Below are positions 1 through 7,779 of a stretch of DNA of 47,775 bases, one piece after another. The position numbers and the translations under genes were made by a program. Positions within the stretch are counted from its first letter, which is position 1. The number at the start of each line of letters is the position of its first letter. The stretch comes from Candidatus Poribacteria bacterium (GTDB lineage Bacteria; Poribacteria; WGA-4E; WGA-3G), in the NCBI GenBank assembly GCA_022825825.1, contig JAJDWA010000006.1, positions 1-47,775 of the forward strand. Reading direction: 5' to 3'. The notes below the pieces were generated by a model. The model did not search any database. It saw nothing but the letters and a program-made list of their open reading frames with translations, and was not told the DNA's origin.

Positions 1-4
1 CCTA

Positions 5-365
5 AACTAAAGTTTGGACAATTTATGTCAGTTATATCTTGAGTTATCAAGTCTTTTTCGATTTTTCTGTAAGTTTTCCATATCAGTAGAACCTCACGAA
101 AAATGCTGCACTCCAGCGGAGTGCTATGTTTATAGAAAACATTATGGGCGTATTCTCGCACTCCAGCGGAGTGCTATGCGTCAGTTCATTAACATACCGC
201 TCCGCTGGAGCGGGAAATGTAGGTTCGGACTGTGGCTATAAACATAGCACTCCGCTGGAGCAAAGAAGGTTCCGTTTTGTGTGTTGCGTTAGGATTTCGT
301 AACAGATGAAGTCCAACAATTTCTTATATTGAACTCACGTATGAAAAATTGTCCAAACTATAGTT
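5..365. repeat. MITE-like repeat element, copy 1 (about 361 bp)
   Basis: The element is bounded by near-perfect terminal inverted repeats: left AACTAAAGTTTGGACAATTT and, read on the minus strand from the right end, AACTATAGTTTGGACAATTT (19 of 20 match). Inside are four short palindromes of the type GCACTCC-AGC-GGAGTGC. No transposase frame is present, so it would have to be moved in trans. A second copy in inverted orientation ends the window at 47497-47775. Where they overlap, the two copies align along their length with scattered substitutions. The flanks are too short to define a target duplication. Confidence 0.8.
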
Positions 366-396
366 ACCTAAAAAAACTTTACATACTCAAAAAGAC

Positions 397-425
397 TTGA
401 CTTTTGGACTAAAATGTGGCATCAT
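397..425 (+). promoter_or_regulatory. candidate sigma-70 promoter for rplU-rpmA
   Basis: A TTGACT box at 397-402 and a CATCAT box at 420-425 are separated by 17 bp, upstream of the L21 gene with a leader of roughly 150 nt. The -10 box is imperfect, so this is a candidate only. The leader could house L21-type autoregulation, but no structure was established. Confidence 0.35.
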
Positions 426-582
426 GTAATTGTCTGAATTGAATCACAAAACATGGGTGAATAGGGTGCGCCCAATGTTCTTATTAAACGTATGCTACGG
501 TATACCTAAAAGAGCATAAAATTAAAAGATAGAAAATTCCTTGATCTTAAGAATTTCTACACCTAAAAGGAGTGAAAGTAAA

Positions 583-945
583 ATGTATGCAGTATTTGCA
601 AGCGGTGGGAAACAGCATCGTGTTGAGGTAGGAAGCCTCATAGATGTAGAAAAGTTAGACAATGCTGTTGGAGAAACAGTGACGTTTCCCTCCGTGTTAG
701 CGATTGCCGGTGAAGATGGTCAGCTGCAAACTGGTACCCCTTATCTTGAAAACATGTCAGTTACAGGTGAGGTGGTTCAGCAAGGGCGTGCAAAAAAGAT
801 CGTCGTTTTTAAGTCTAAGCGCAGAAAAGGTTATAAGCGTAAGTTAGGCCACCGTCAATCATTCACCCGTGTCAAAATTACCGCGATTGGCGGAGAGGAA
901 ATCGCCGCGATTGACGGAGAGGAGGTAGAAGCTGATGGCACATAA
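583..945 (+). CDS. rplU: 50S ribosomal protein L21
   Basis: Large-subunit protein L21, which binds 23S rRNA. The start [17 protein letters not shown] and the stretch [26 protein letters not shown] are diagnostic. I chose the ATG at 583 because it gives the canonical L21 N-terminus and follows AAAAGGAG (565-572); the frame also extends upstream to a TTG at 541. The 120-residue product is slightly longer than the usual 103 or so, because of an acidic C-terminal tail rich in Glu and Ala. Its end overlaps the rpmA start by 11 bp, so the two genes are translationally coupled. Confidence 0.97.
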   Translation: MYAVFASGGKQHRVEVGSLIDVEKLDNAVGETVTFPSVLAIAGEDGQLQTGTPYLENMSVTGEVVQQGRAKKIVVFKSKRRKGYKRKLGHRQSFTRVKITAIGGEEIAAIDGEEVEADGT

Positions 946-1201
946 GAAAGGTGGCGGAAGTACCCGCAATGGTCGTGACAGTATCGGAAAACGGCTCGGT
1001 GTTAAAAGGTTTTCAGGAAACTACGTTACCGCTGGAAGTATCCTTGTCCGACAGCGTGGGACTCATCTACACGCTGGCAATAATGTCGGTGTTGGTAGAG
1101 ACTATACGCTTTTCTCAAAGATTGACGGTTATGTCTGGTTTGAGCGAAAAGACAAATACCGTCGCAAGGTGAGTGTTTACACAGAACGTCCTGCGTATTA
1201 G
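935..1201 (+). CDS. rpmA: 50S ribosomal protein L27
   Basis: L27 sits near the peptidyl-transferase centre through its N-terminal tail. The 88-residue protein begins [16 protein letters not shown] and contains the conserved [21 protein letters not shown] stretch. There is no N-terminal extension of the Firmicutes type that needs proteolytic trimming. The ATG at 935 lies inside the end of rplU and is preceded by a GGAGAGGAGG ribosome-binding region (916-925). The usual third partner, obg, is not next to it; a terminator follows instead. Confidence 0.97.
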   Translation: MAHKKGGGSTRNGRDSIGKRLGVKRFSGNYVTAGSILVRQRGTHLHAGNNVGVGRDYTLFSKIDGYVWFERKDKYRRKVSVYTERPAY

Positions 1202-1214
1202 TAAAGGTATTCAG

Positions 1215-1243
1215 AAAGCCTCACCTGAGTGTGAGGCTTTTTT
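1215..1243 (+). terminator. rho-independent terminator of rplU-rpmA
   Basis: A 10-bp perfect stem (AAAGCCTCAC / GTGAGGCTTT) with a 6-nt loop runs into a T tract, 13 bp after the rpmA stop codon. Confidence 0.9.
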
Positions 1244-1320
1244 GCTTACTGCCCTATGTGTTAAATTCTGTTAGATAGTCGATAAAATAATATCTTGAAC
1301 TTTCAATAAGAGGAATTAGC

Positions 1321-1725
1321 GTGAAAAGATTAATCCTGCCCCTGATATTGGTTGCTGTATTGGGATGCAGTAACAAGCAAGTGGAACAATTGGCAATTGA
1401 AACAGCAGATAATGCGCGGATAAGTATTACTGCTGCAGAAAACGTTGGGGCGCGCGATGTAGCGGTGAGCGAGATTAACTCGGCAGAGGAGATGCTTACA
1501 AATGCTGAATCTGCTTTGCAATCAGGCGATGTAGAGCGCGCCTATCGCTTGGCATTACGGGCGTATCTCCATGCGCGCATTGCAACAGAAAAGTCTTTGG
1601 CAGTTCGGCAGGAAGCGCAGGTTCAGGAAGCACAAGCTGCATTAGGATTGCGGCAACAAGCCACGGAAGAAGTTTTTAATAATCTTGAGAAACTCAAAAC
1701 AGAACGCGCTGCTCAAAAAGAATAG
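1321..1725 (+). CDS. DUF4398-type lipoprotein
   Basis: A 134-residue predicted lipoprotein. It has a GTG start, a hydrophobic segment and a lipobox VLGC with Cys16, then an Ala/Glu-rich helical body of the DUF4398 type (about residues 30-100: AENVGARDVAVSEINSAEEMLTNAES and RAYRLALRAYLHARIATEKS). DUF4398 proteins are envelope proteins of unknown role, often linked to OmpA-like domains. This one is followed after 11 bp by a longer protein with the same domain plus OmpA, so the pair is probably co-transcribed. The start is supported by AAGAGGAATTA just upstream. Confidence 0.8.
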   Translation: MKRLILPLILVAVLGCSNKQVEQLAIETADNARISITAAENVGARDVAVSEINSAEEMLTNAESALQSGDVERAYRLALRAYLHARIATEKSLAVRQEAQVQEAQAALGLRQQATEEVFNNLEKLKTERAAQKE

Positions 1726-1736
1726 AGGAAGTTCCG

Positions 1737-3377
1737 ATGCGAATTTATGGATGGCTACTATTCATAGGATGTTTTATTAGTTACGGCTGCATGTCTCCTG
1801 AAATTGATATTGTTCACCTGGATACACAGATCCGAAATGGTCAGAAGGCAATATCAAACGCAGCAGAATTGAATGCTGAGCAAACTGCAACCGATGAATA
1901 CAGTCGCGCTGTTAAGCTCCTGAGATTTGCCAAACAAGCACAGGAGCGTGGAGACATTGCACAAAGCATGGAATTCGCATATCAGGCAGAACTTGTGGCG
2001 CAAATCGCCTTGTATAAAGCCAAACAGCAGCAAGCACGTGCACAACTCCTTGCGATCCAGGAACAGATGTATCAAGAGGTGATAACGGAAAAAGAATATG
2101 AAATAGAAATGGCAGAGATTCGCAATGAGATGAAGACGTTGGAAATTGAACAAAAGTTAAAAGAAATTGAAGCTGGAAAACAGCAGGCTGGTTCACTCAC
2201 AACGGATCTTAGCGAAACAAAAGATGCTCTGCGCCATGCGGAAATTCGCGTGCCAATTTCCGGAGCAGAGATTTTTGCCGCTATTGCGCAACTGACTTAT
2301 CCAGAAATTGTAGAAATTGCTGAGTATGAGCGTGTTCAATCCGCAATTACGTCAGCGAAATCCCACTTGGAACGGAAGGATTTTCCCGAAGCAGAAAAAG
2401 TAGCAATAGAAGCGCAAAAACAAGCCAACAAACTTTATGAACTGGCAATTGAGTATCAGAAAAATCGTGCGGCAGCTGAAAGGACTGCCCTTATTGCCAT
2501 AGAACGGGCACAGCTTAAAGTCGAGCGAGCAGAATCTCTGAATGCAGCCACACACGCCACAAAACAATTCCAACAATCACGCTCCCAATTGGACAACGCG
2601 AAAAAAGCGTTCAAAGAAAACCGTTATGGAGAAGCACGGCAGGCTGCAGAAGATGCTGAACAGATAGCGGATAAAGTGATAACAATCTCTGAAGTCGCTG
2701 AATATCGTCGACGTGCACAGGAGGAACTCACAGCAAGCATAAAAAAAGCAGAGGGAGCAGTTGCATCAGCCAAAACAGCGATAGCAGCGCAAACACAGAC
2801 CAAAGTGCCGCAATTAGCACCAGAGCTGTATGAGTTAGCAACTTCAGCACTCGCAACTGCAGAGTCAGCACTTGCTAAAAAGGAATACTCAGCTGCTGTT
2901 GATGCTGCGCAGCAAAGTCATGATTATTTGCGCCGCGCTATTGAAAAAACAAAACAACAGGACTCTGCTCAGACAACACTCGTTGAGACTGTCCGGCAAA
3001 TTCCAAAGGCAGTCGTTATAGAACGCGAGGAAGGGGTCCTCATTAGGATAAGTGGTAATCTATTTGCAACTACAAGCACACGTTTAAATGAGACATTTTT
3101 CCCAACCTTTATGAAACTTGCATCTATATTGCTACAAGATGAATTCAAAGACTATGCTGTTAAGATTGAAGGCCATAGTGATTCACTTGGAGATGCAAGA
3201 ATAAATCAGGTGCTTAGCGAAAAAAGAGCCAATTCAATTAAAACGTTCCTGATTAATAGTGGTAAAGTGCCGGCAAAACGATTGACTGCTGTCGGTTTAG
3301 GTGAATCTCAGCCGATTGACAAAAATTCAGAAGAAAAAAATCGTAGAATTGACATTATCATTTCTAAAGTTCCATAA
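1737..3377 (+). CDS. DUF4398 and OmpA-domain envelope protein
   Basis: A 546-residue exported protein, probably a lipoprotein (Cys18 in the context SYGC, a weak lipobox). Residues about 25-110 repeat the DUF4398 pattern of the upstream gene. The middle (about 110-420) is an Ala/Glu/Lys/Gln-rich coiled coil with several ERAxxALxxKxY-like helical repeats. The C-terminal part (about 430-546) is an OmpA/Pal-type peptidoglycan-binding domain, recognisable by KIEGHSDSLGDARINQVLSEKRA, LTAVGLGESQPI and NRRIDIII. The likely role is a periplasmic tether between outer membrane and cell wall. The ATG follows GAGGAAG. Confidence 0.85.
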   Translation: MRIYGWLLFIGCFISYGCMSPEIDIVHLDTQIRNGQKAISNAAELNAEQTATDEYSRAVKLLRFAKQAQERGDIAQSMEFAYQAELVAQIALYKAKQQQARAQLLAIQEQMYQEVITEKEYEIEMAEIRNEMKTLEIEQKLKEIEAGKQQAGSLTTDLSETKDALRHAEIRVPISGAEIFAAIAQLTYPEIVEIAEYERVQSAITSAKSHLERKDFPEAEKVAIEAQKQANKLYELAIEYQKNRAAAERTALIAIERAQLKVERAESLNAATHATKQFQQSRSQLDNAKKAFKENRYGEARQAAEDAEQIADKVITISEVAEYRRRAQEELTASIKKAEGAVASAKTAIAAQTQTKVPQLAPELYELATSALATAESALAKKEYSAAVDAAQQSHDYLRRAIEKTKQQDSAQTTLVETVRQIPKAVVIEREEGVLIRISGNLFATTSTRLNETFFPTFMKLASILLQDEFKDYAVKIEGHSDSLGDARINQVLSEKRANSIKTFLINSGKVPAKRLTAVGLGESQPIDKNSEEKNRRIDIIISKVP

Positions 3378-3431
3378 GTTCTCAAACATAAAAACAATTT
3401 GTTCCAATAATTACGAAGGTACTCAAAAGCA

Positions 3432-3719
3432 TTGCATAGTTTTGAAATTGATCCTTATATCGTCAATCAAATAGCACACAGTCTGTTTGGGGACCGATAC
3501 ATAATCATTTATGGAAACACGATTCAGTTTCACAATCATTGTTACCACGTTCGTACTATTGAATCTGAAAAACACCCTCGCAAAGGATGCTACTATTTAC
3601 AAGACGCAAATACGGACTTGGCAATGTGGGATGATGTAGAATTTGCGCCACCGGGATACTACGGAGTGATTTTTGAACATGATACAGGAGAAATTATTGA
3701 TTGTGAACCGCAACGGTGA
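3432..3719 (+). CDS. small hypothetical protein
   Basis: A 95-residue acidic protein with a TTG start and many aromatic residues (Tyr, His, Trp), with no signal peptide or membrane segment. I do not recognise a family. The start is supported only by a GAAGGT sequence about 10 bp upstream. The frame lies between two co-directional genes, and its composition (balanced charged and aromatic residues, no low complexity) looks like real protein. It could be an independent gene ahead of guaA. Confidence 0.5.
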   Translation: MHSFEIDPYIVNQIAHSLFGDRYIIIYGNTIQFHNHCYHVRTIESEKHPRKGCYYLQDANTDLAMWDDVEFAPPGYYGVIFEHDTGEIIDCEPQR

Positions 3720-3848
3720 TATGTAAAATATCAATTTTCTTGAAACAATTTTAAGCATAACGTCCTTATAGGAAAATTACTAAATAAACCTTTAAACTTC
3801 ATATTGGCAACTCTGTCGAAATCCAATATCTAAAAACGGAGAAAAGAC

Positions 3849-5390
3849 ATGGAGCGAGACGCGATTGTCGTTTTAGACTTTGGCTCGCAATATACGCAGT
3901 TAATTGCTCGCCGTATTCGGGAGCAGCAGGTGTACTGTGAGATTCAACCTTATACGTTGCCGCTTAGCGAGATTGAAAAGATGGCACCTAAAGGGATTAT
4001 CCTTTCTGGTGGCCCCGCGAGCGTATATGAGGAAAATGCCCCGAAGATTGATGCAGCACTTTTCACACTTGGAATTCCTGTCCTAGGTATCTGCTACGGC
4101 ATGCAACTTATGGCTCATCTATTAGAAGGGGGTAAAGTCCATCCTGCAACAGAACGAGAATATGGAAACGCCCAACTCCAAATCAGTTCCACATCAGACT
4201 CTCTATTTATTGACTTACCATCAGAAATATCTGCGTGGATGAGTCATGGGGATAGAATTGATAAACTCCCTGTGGGGTTCCATACAATTGCCCAGACTTC
4301 AAATTCGCCTGTTGCGGGAATGGCTAACGCGGACGGTACTCTGTATGGTTTGCAATTTCACCCTGAAGTTGAACATACACGAGATGCTGACAAAATCCTT
4401 CACAACTTTGTCCGACATATCTGTGGGTGTAAGGCAACTTGGACGATGGGTGCTTTTATTTCGGAAGCCATCACACATATCCAAGCAACGGTGAAGAGCG
4501 AAAGGGTGTTGTGTGCGGTCAGTGGTGGAATAGACTCAATGGTGCTTGCGACACTTCTCCATGAGGCGATAGGTGATGCATTAGTATCTGTTTTTGTGGA
4601 TAATGGATTGCTACGGCAAAACGAGGTGGAACAGGTTTTAGCAACTTGTAAAGGATTGGGGATAAAGATTGAATGCGTAGATGCGTCCGAGGCATTTTTA
4701 AATGCGTTGGCAGGCGTCGTGAATCCGGAACAGAAACGGAAGGTTATAGGTGCACAGTTCATTGAAACTTTCAGAGCAAAAGTGAAGCAGCTTGGACCTT
4801 GCCGCTTCTTGGCACAAGGCACTCTCTATCCAGATGTCATAGAGAGCGTTTCTACCAAGGGCCCCTCCGCTACGATTAAAACACACCACAATGTCGGGGG
4901 GCTCCCACCCGACATGCCGTTTGAGCTTATTGAACCTTTCCGTGAACTTTTCAAAGACGAAGTGCGAGCCGTGGGTGCCGAATTAAACGTTCCATCACAC
5001 GTCCTCGGTAGACATCCGTTTCCTGGACCAGGGCTTGCTGTCCGCATAATCGGTGAGGTGACACCGGCACGGTTAGCGGTACTTCGGTTAGCTGATGCAA
5101 TTTTTATCAATGAAATTAAGGCATCAGGATTGTACGATGAAATTTGGCAGGCGTTAGCAGTACTTCTACCTGTTAAGAGTGTCGGTGTAATGGGAGATGA
5201 GCGAACGTACGAAAATGCGGTTGCATTGCGTGCTGTCACCAGTAGTGATGCTATGACAGCGGATTGGGCGAGAATTCCGGATGATGTTTTAGCAAAAATT
5301 TCTACCCGCATTATCAATGAGGTACAAGGGATCAATCGTGTCGTCTATGATATTAGTTCAAAACCACCGAGTACAATTGAATGGGAGTAA
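3849..5390 (+). CDS. guaA: GMP synthase (glutamine-hydrolysing)
   Basis: Converts XMP to GMP with glutamine and ATP, the last step of de novo guanine nucleotide synthesis. The 513 residues are the normal length. The N-terminal class I amidotransferase has Cys82 (GICYGMQ), His171 and Glu173 (QFHPEVEH). The ATP-pyrophosphatase domain has the PP-loop SGGIDS at 225-230. The C-terminal dimerisation domain has [19 protein letters not shown] and ends PPSTIEWE. The start follows CGGAGAAAAGAC. The downstream hydrolase begins 6 bp after its stop. Confidence 0.98.
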   Translation: MERDAIVVLDFGSQYTQLIARRIREQQVYCEIQPYTLPLSEIEKMAPKGIILSGGPASVYEENAPKIDAALFTLGIPVLGICYGMQLMAHLLEGGKVHPATEREYGNAQLQISSTSDSLFIDLPSEISAWMSHGDRIDKLPVGFHTIAQTSNSPVAGMANADGTLYGLQFHPEVEHTRDADKILHNFVRHICGCKATWTMGAFISEAITHIQATVKSERVLCAVSGGIDSMVLATLLHEAIGDALVSVFVDNGLLRQNEVEQVLATCKGLGIKIECVDASEAFLNALAGVVNPEQKRKVIGAQFIETFRAKVKQLGPCRFLAQGTLYPDVIESVSTKGPSATIKTHHNVGGLPPDMPFELIEPFRELFKDEVRAVGAELNVPSHVLGRHPFPGPGLAVRIIGEVTPARLAVLRLADAIFINEIKASGLYDEIWQALAVLLPVKSVGVMGDERTYENAVALRAVTSSDAMTADWARIPDDVLAKISTRIINEVQGINRVVYDISSKPPSTIEWE

Positions 5391-5395
5391 TTCGG

Positions 5396-6229
5396 ATGAA
5401 AGTCCGAAACTATGCGGATGTTACAGATCGCATTCTTGAGGCTCTTAGGAAGTCTGAGCATCTCACAGTCTGGCACCAAGCGTCCATTGCTCCTTCATCT
5501 TATCCTTTATACTGTTTGCGTTGGACTGCCCAACAAAAGAGTTCTCCCCTAATTTATGTATCGGCAGGTATCCACGGAGATGAACCTGCGGGCGTTGAAT
5601 GTGCACTGCGCCTTATTGAGCTGCTTGCCGATCACGACAAACATAACCCTTTCCCATTTAACGAATACAATTGGCTTATCTCACCTTGTGACAATCCTTA
5701 CGGGTATGAAAGAGACATTCGTGAAAATGCTGCGGGACTTGATCTTAATCGGATGTTTGAAACTCCAACCCTGTGCCCAGAAACAGCGTTCATTGCAGAG
5801 GCACTCCAGCGTAAACAATCTGTGCGCGTTGAAAAGTTCAATAGTAATAATACCATCGGAGAAAAGGCAGCAATTGAACTCGCGTTAGATTTACATGAAG
5901 ACTGCGATAGCAATGGGTTTTATCTATGGGAACGCCGCACTTCACAATGTTTTCCAATCGGCAATGTGATCGTGAAAAACGTGGTAGGACTATGTTCTAT
6001 CAATCAGGATTCTTTGATAGAAAATCATCGCAACGAAAATGGAGTTATCACATTACTTGATAAGGTTACGACTAAAGGATGGACACGCGGAAGGTATTTA
6101 GCTGAACAAGTAAATACGCGGTGCTTAATTCTTGAAACACCAACGCAGCTTGATTGGGAAACACGAATCGCCGTACACATGATAGCTATTCAAACAGCAG
6201 TCAAATATGCCTTGAATCATCTGTGCTGA
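5396..6229 (+). CDS. M14-family zinc carboxypeptidase / AstE-like deacylase
   Basis: A 277-residue cytosolic metallohydrolase of the M14 / succinylglutamate desuccinylase-aspartoacylase group. Zinc ligands are His60 and Glu63 in GIHGDEPAG and His167 in LDLHEDC; LDLNRMF supplies the Asn-Arg substrate contacts, and Glu247 in ILETPT is the likely catalytic base. The substrate (peptide, N-acyl amino acid) cannot be read from the sequence. I chose the ATG at 5396 because GGAG at 5384-5387 sits 8 bp before it; an in-frame ATG at 5381 lies inside guaA. The 3' end overlaps the convergent aminotransferase gene by 13 bp. Confidence 0.8.
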   Translation: MKVRNYADVTDRILEALRKSEHLTVWHQASIAPSSYPLYCLRWTAQQKSSPLIYVSAGIHGDEPAGVECALRLIELLADHDKHNPFPFNEYNWLISPCDNPYGYERDIRENAAGLDLNRMFETPTLCPETAFIAEALQRKQSVRVEKFNSNNTIGEKAAIELALDLHEDCDSNGFYLWERRTSQCFPIGNVIVKNVVGLCSINQDSLIENHRNENGVITLLDKVTTKGWTRGRYLAEQVNTRCLILETPTQLDWETRIAVHMIAIQTAVKYALNHLC

Positions 6230-7392
6230 TAAACGGCAGCGGCTGCACTAACCGCTGTCCCTCTATCAACTTTGTACCCGAATTCAATAAGCAGATTTTC
6301 AATTGCGTTTAGAACGAGCAAAACATTCTGTTCATTGGCAGCATCTCCCATAAGTCCAATCCGCCACGCTTTACCAGCAAAGATTCCCAAGCCGCCACCG
6401 ATTTCAATACCGTAGTCTTGAATAAGCCGTTTTCGGACGGTTACATCATCAATTCCATCAGGAATAAGCAGTGTAGTTAGCATCGGGGCGCGATGATCTT
6501 CTGTTGCGGCAGGTTGCAAACCGATAGCTTCTGCACCAGCAATCAAAGCTTTCGCATTGCGTTCATGTCGTTGATAGCGCGCAGATAATCCTTCCTCTAC
6601 TACAACCCGAAGTGCTTCGCGCAGGGCATAAATCATGGACATAGATACGGTGTGGTGATATTTTCGCGAGTCTCCCATCCAATATTCTGCAAGCAGCGTT
6701 GCATCCAGATAGAAACTCTGAATCTTCGTTCTTCGGTTCTGAATTACTTCAACCGCACGATCACTAAAACTGATTGGTGAAAGTCCGGGAGGACCGGCCA
6801 GGCATTTCTGTGTACAACTATAAGCAATATCAATACCGCGTGCGTCCAATTCAACAGGTTGTCCCCCAAGTGATGTGACACAATCTGCAAGAAACAACGC
6901 ACCATTTTCATGGGTAATGTCGATTATCTGTTCTAAGGGTTGTAGTACGCCCGTAGAGGTTTCACCGTGGACTACCGCTACGAGTTTTGGTGTAACTTTG
7001 TCGCAGGTTTCAGCGATCTGATCCGGTTGTATAATGTCTCCCCATTCGGCGTGGACAGGTGTCACTTCAGCCCCACATCGTTCTGCAATATCCGCGATTC
7101 TCTCTCCGAAGTAACCGTTAATCCCAACGATTACAGAATCTCCCGGTTCAATAATGTTCGTAAGTGCTGTTTCCATTCCTGCAGTTCCGGTCCCAGAGAC
7201 AGGATAGGTTAGGGTATTCTGGGTGCCATAGACTTGACGTATCAAGACAACTGTATCATCCATAACATCAACGAAATCAGCATCTAAATACCCCAGCATT
7301 GGTGTCGTCATCGCTTTGAGGACACGTGGGTTTGCTATGCTTGGTCCTGGACCGAGTAGAATGCGCGGGGGGACTTTTAATTCATCATACAC
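6217..7392 (-). CDS. class V aminotransferase, alanine/serine-glyoxylate type
   Basis: A PLP-dependent fold type I enzyme of the AGXT / serine-glyoxylate / purine-catabolism aminotransferase group. The start RILLGPGPS, the PLP-cradle VSGTGTAGMETAL, Asp170 (FLADCVTSLGG) and the Schiff-base Lys196 (SCTQKCLAGPPG) are all present. The 391-residue length is normal. It probably moves an amino group to glyoxylate or a similar oxo-acid; the donor is not determined. It starts at GTG behind AGAGGAG, about 9 bp upstream. Confidence 0.88.
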   Translation of the reverse strand: MYDELKVPPRILLGPGPSIANPRVLKAMTTPMLGYLDADFVDVMDDTVVLIRQVYGTQNTLTYPVSGTGTAGMETALTNIIEPGDSVIVGINGYFGERIADIAERCGAEVTPVHAEWGDIIQPDQIAETCDKVTPKLVAVVHGETSTGVLQPLEQIIDITHENGALFLADCVTSLGGQPVELDARGIDIAYSCTQKCLAGPPGLSPISFSDRAVEVIQNRRTKIQSFYLDATLLAEYWMGDSRKYHHTVSMSMIYALREALRVVVEEGLSARYQRHERNAKALIAGAEAIGLQPAATEDHRAPMLTTLLIPDGIDDVTVRKRLIQDYGIEIGGGLGIFAGKAWRIGLMGDAANEQNVLLVLNAIENLLIEFGYKVDRGTAVSAAAAVYQHR

Positions 7393-7713
7393 TTTTTAGT
7401 AACTCCTCTGATTGTCTTTTGGGCTCTATAAGAATTTTGTTATACCATTTCTAATTGACAAATTGTCATAACAGATTATCCGTCGGGTTGAGTTTGCGAA
7501 ATCCATAACCACTAATTTATAGTGAAACCAATAATTATTTGGACACTACGGTAGGTGCGATTTCCTAATCGCACCCAATGGGTCTGGGAAATGGGTATGT
7601 CAGAATACGCGTATGGTATTCTGAATTGGTTAGGAAACCGAACCTACCAGGAGAGTGTTCACATATTTTTAGGTTGGACTATAATTTAATGTTTATGTAA
7701 CAAAAACTTTCGT
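7393..7713. other. intergenic region with palindromic repeats
   Basis: There is no convincing gene here. The stretch holds an interspersed box at 7515-7550 (TTTGGACACTACG at its end), the perfect hairpin GGTGCGATT-TCCT-AATCGCACC at 7554-7575, and the palindromic box CAGAATAC...GTATTCTG at 7601-7623. An imperfect GGTTAGG/CCGAACC repeat follows near 7628-7650. The same motif types recur elsewhere in the window. Confidence 0.6.
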
Positions 7714-7754
7714 ATAAAAAATAAGATAGGGACAGGTATTGAACCTGCCCCTAT
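7713..7754 (-). terminator. terminator of the giant TPR gene
   Basis: On the minus strand, the stem ATAGGGGCAGGT / ACCTGTCCCTAT (one mismatch) is followed by a run ending CTTATTTTTTAT. It lies about 25 bp beyond the TPR gene's stop codon. Confidence 0.8.
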
Positions 7755-7779
7755 GGATACAAGGCTTTGTTAGCCTATG

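Noticed and set aside
14..241. A 75-codon open frame on the plus strand
   Set aside because: It lies wholly in the MITE-like repeat and crosses its palindromes; no ribosome-binding site or protein-like composition.
100..265. CRISPR-like repeated units
   Set aside because: The repeats are short palindromes with irregular spacing inside one element, no constant spacer length and no cas genes nearby.
4826..5335. A 169-codon frame antisense to guaA
   Set aside because: It is a shadow of a highly conserved gene, with no supporting start signals.
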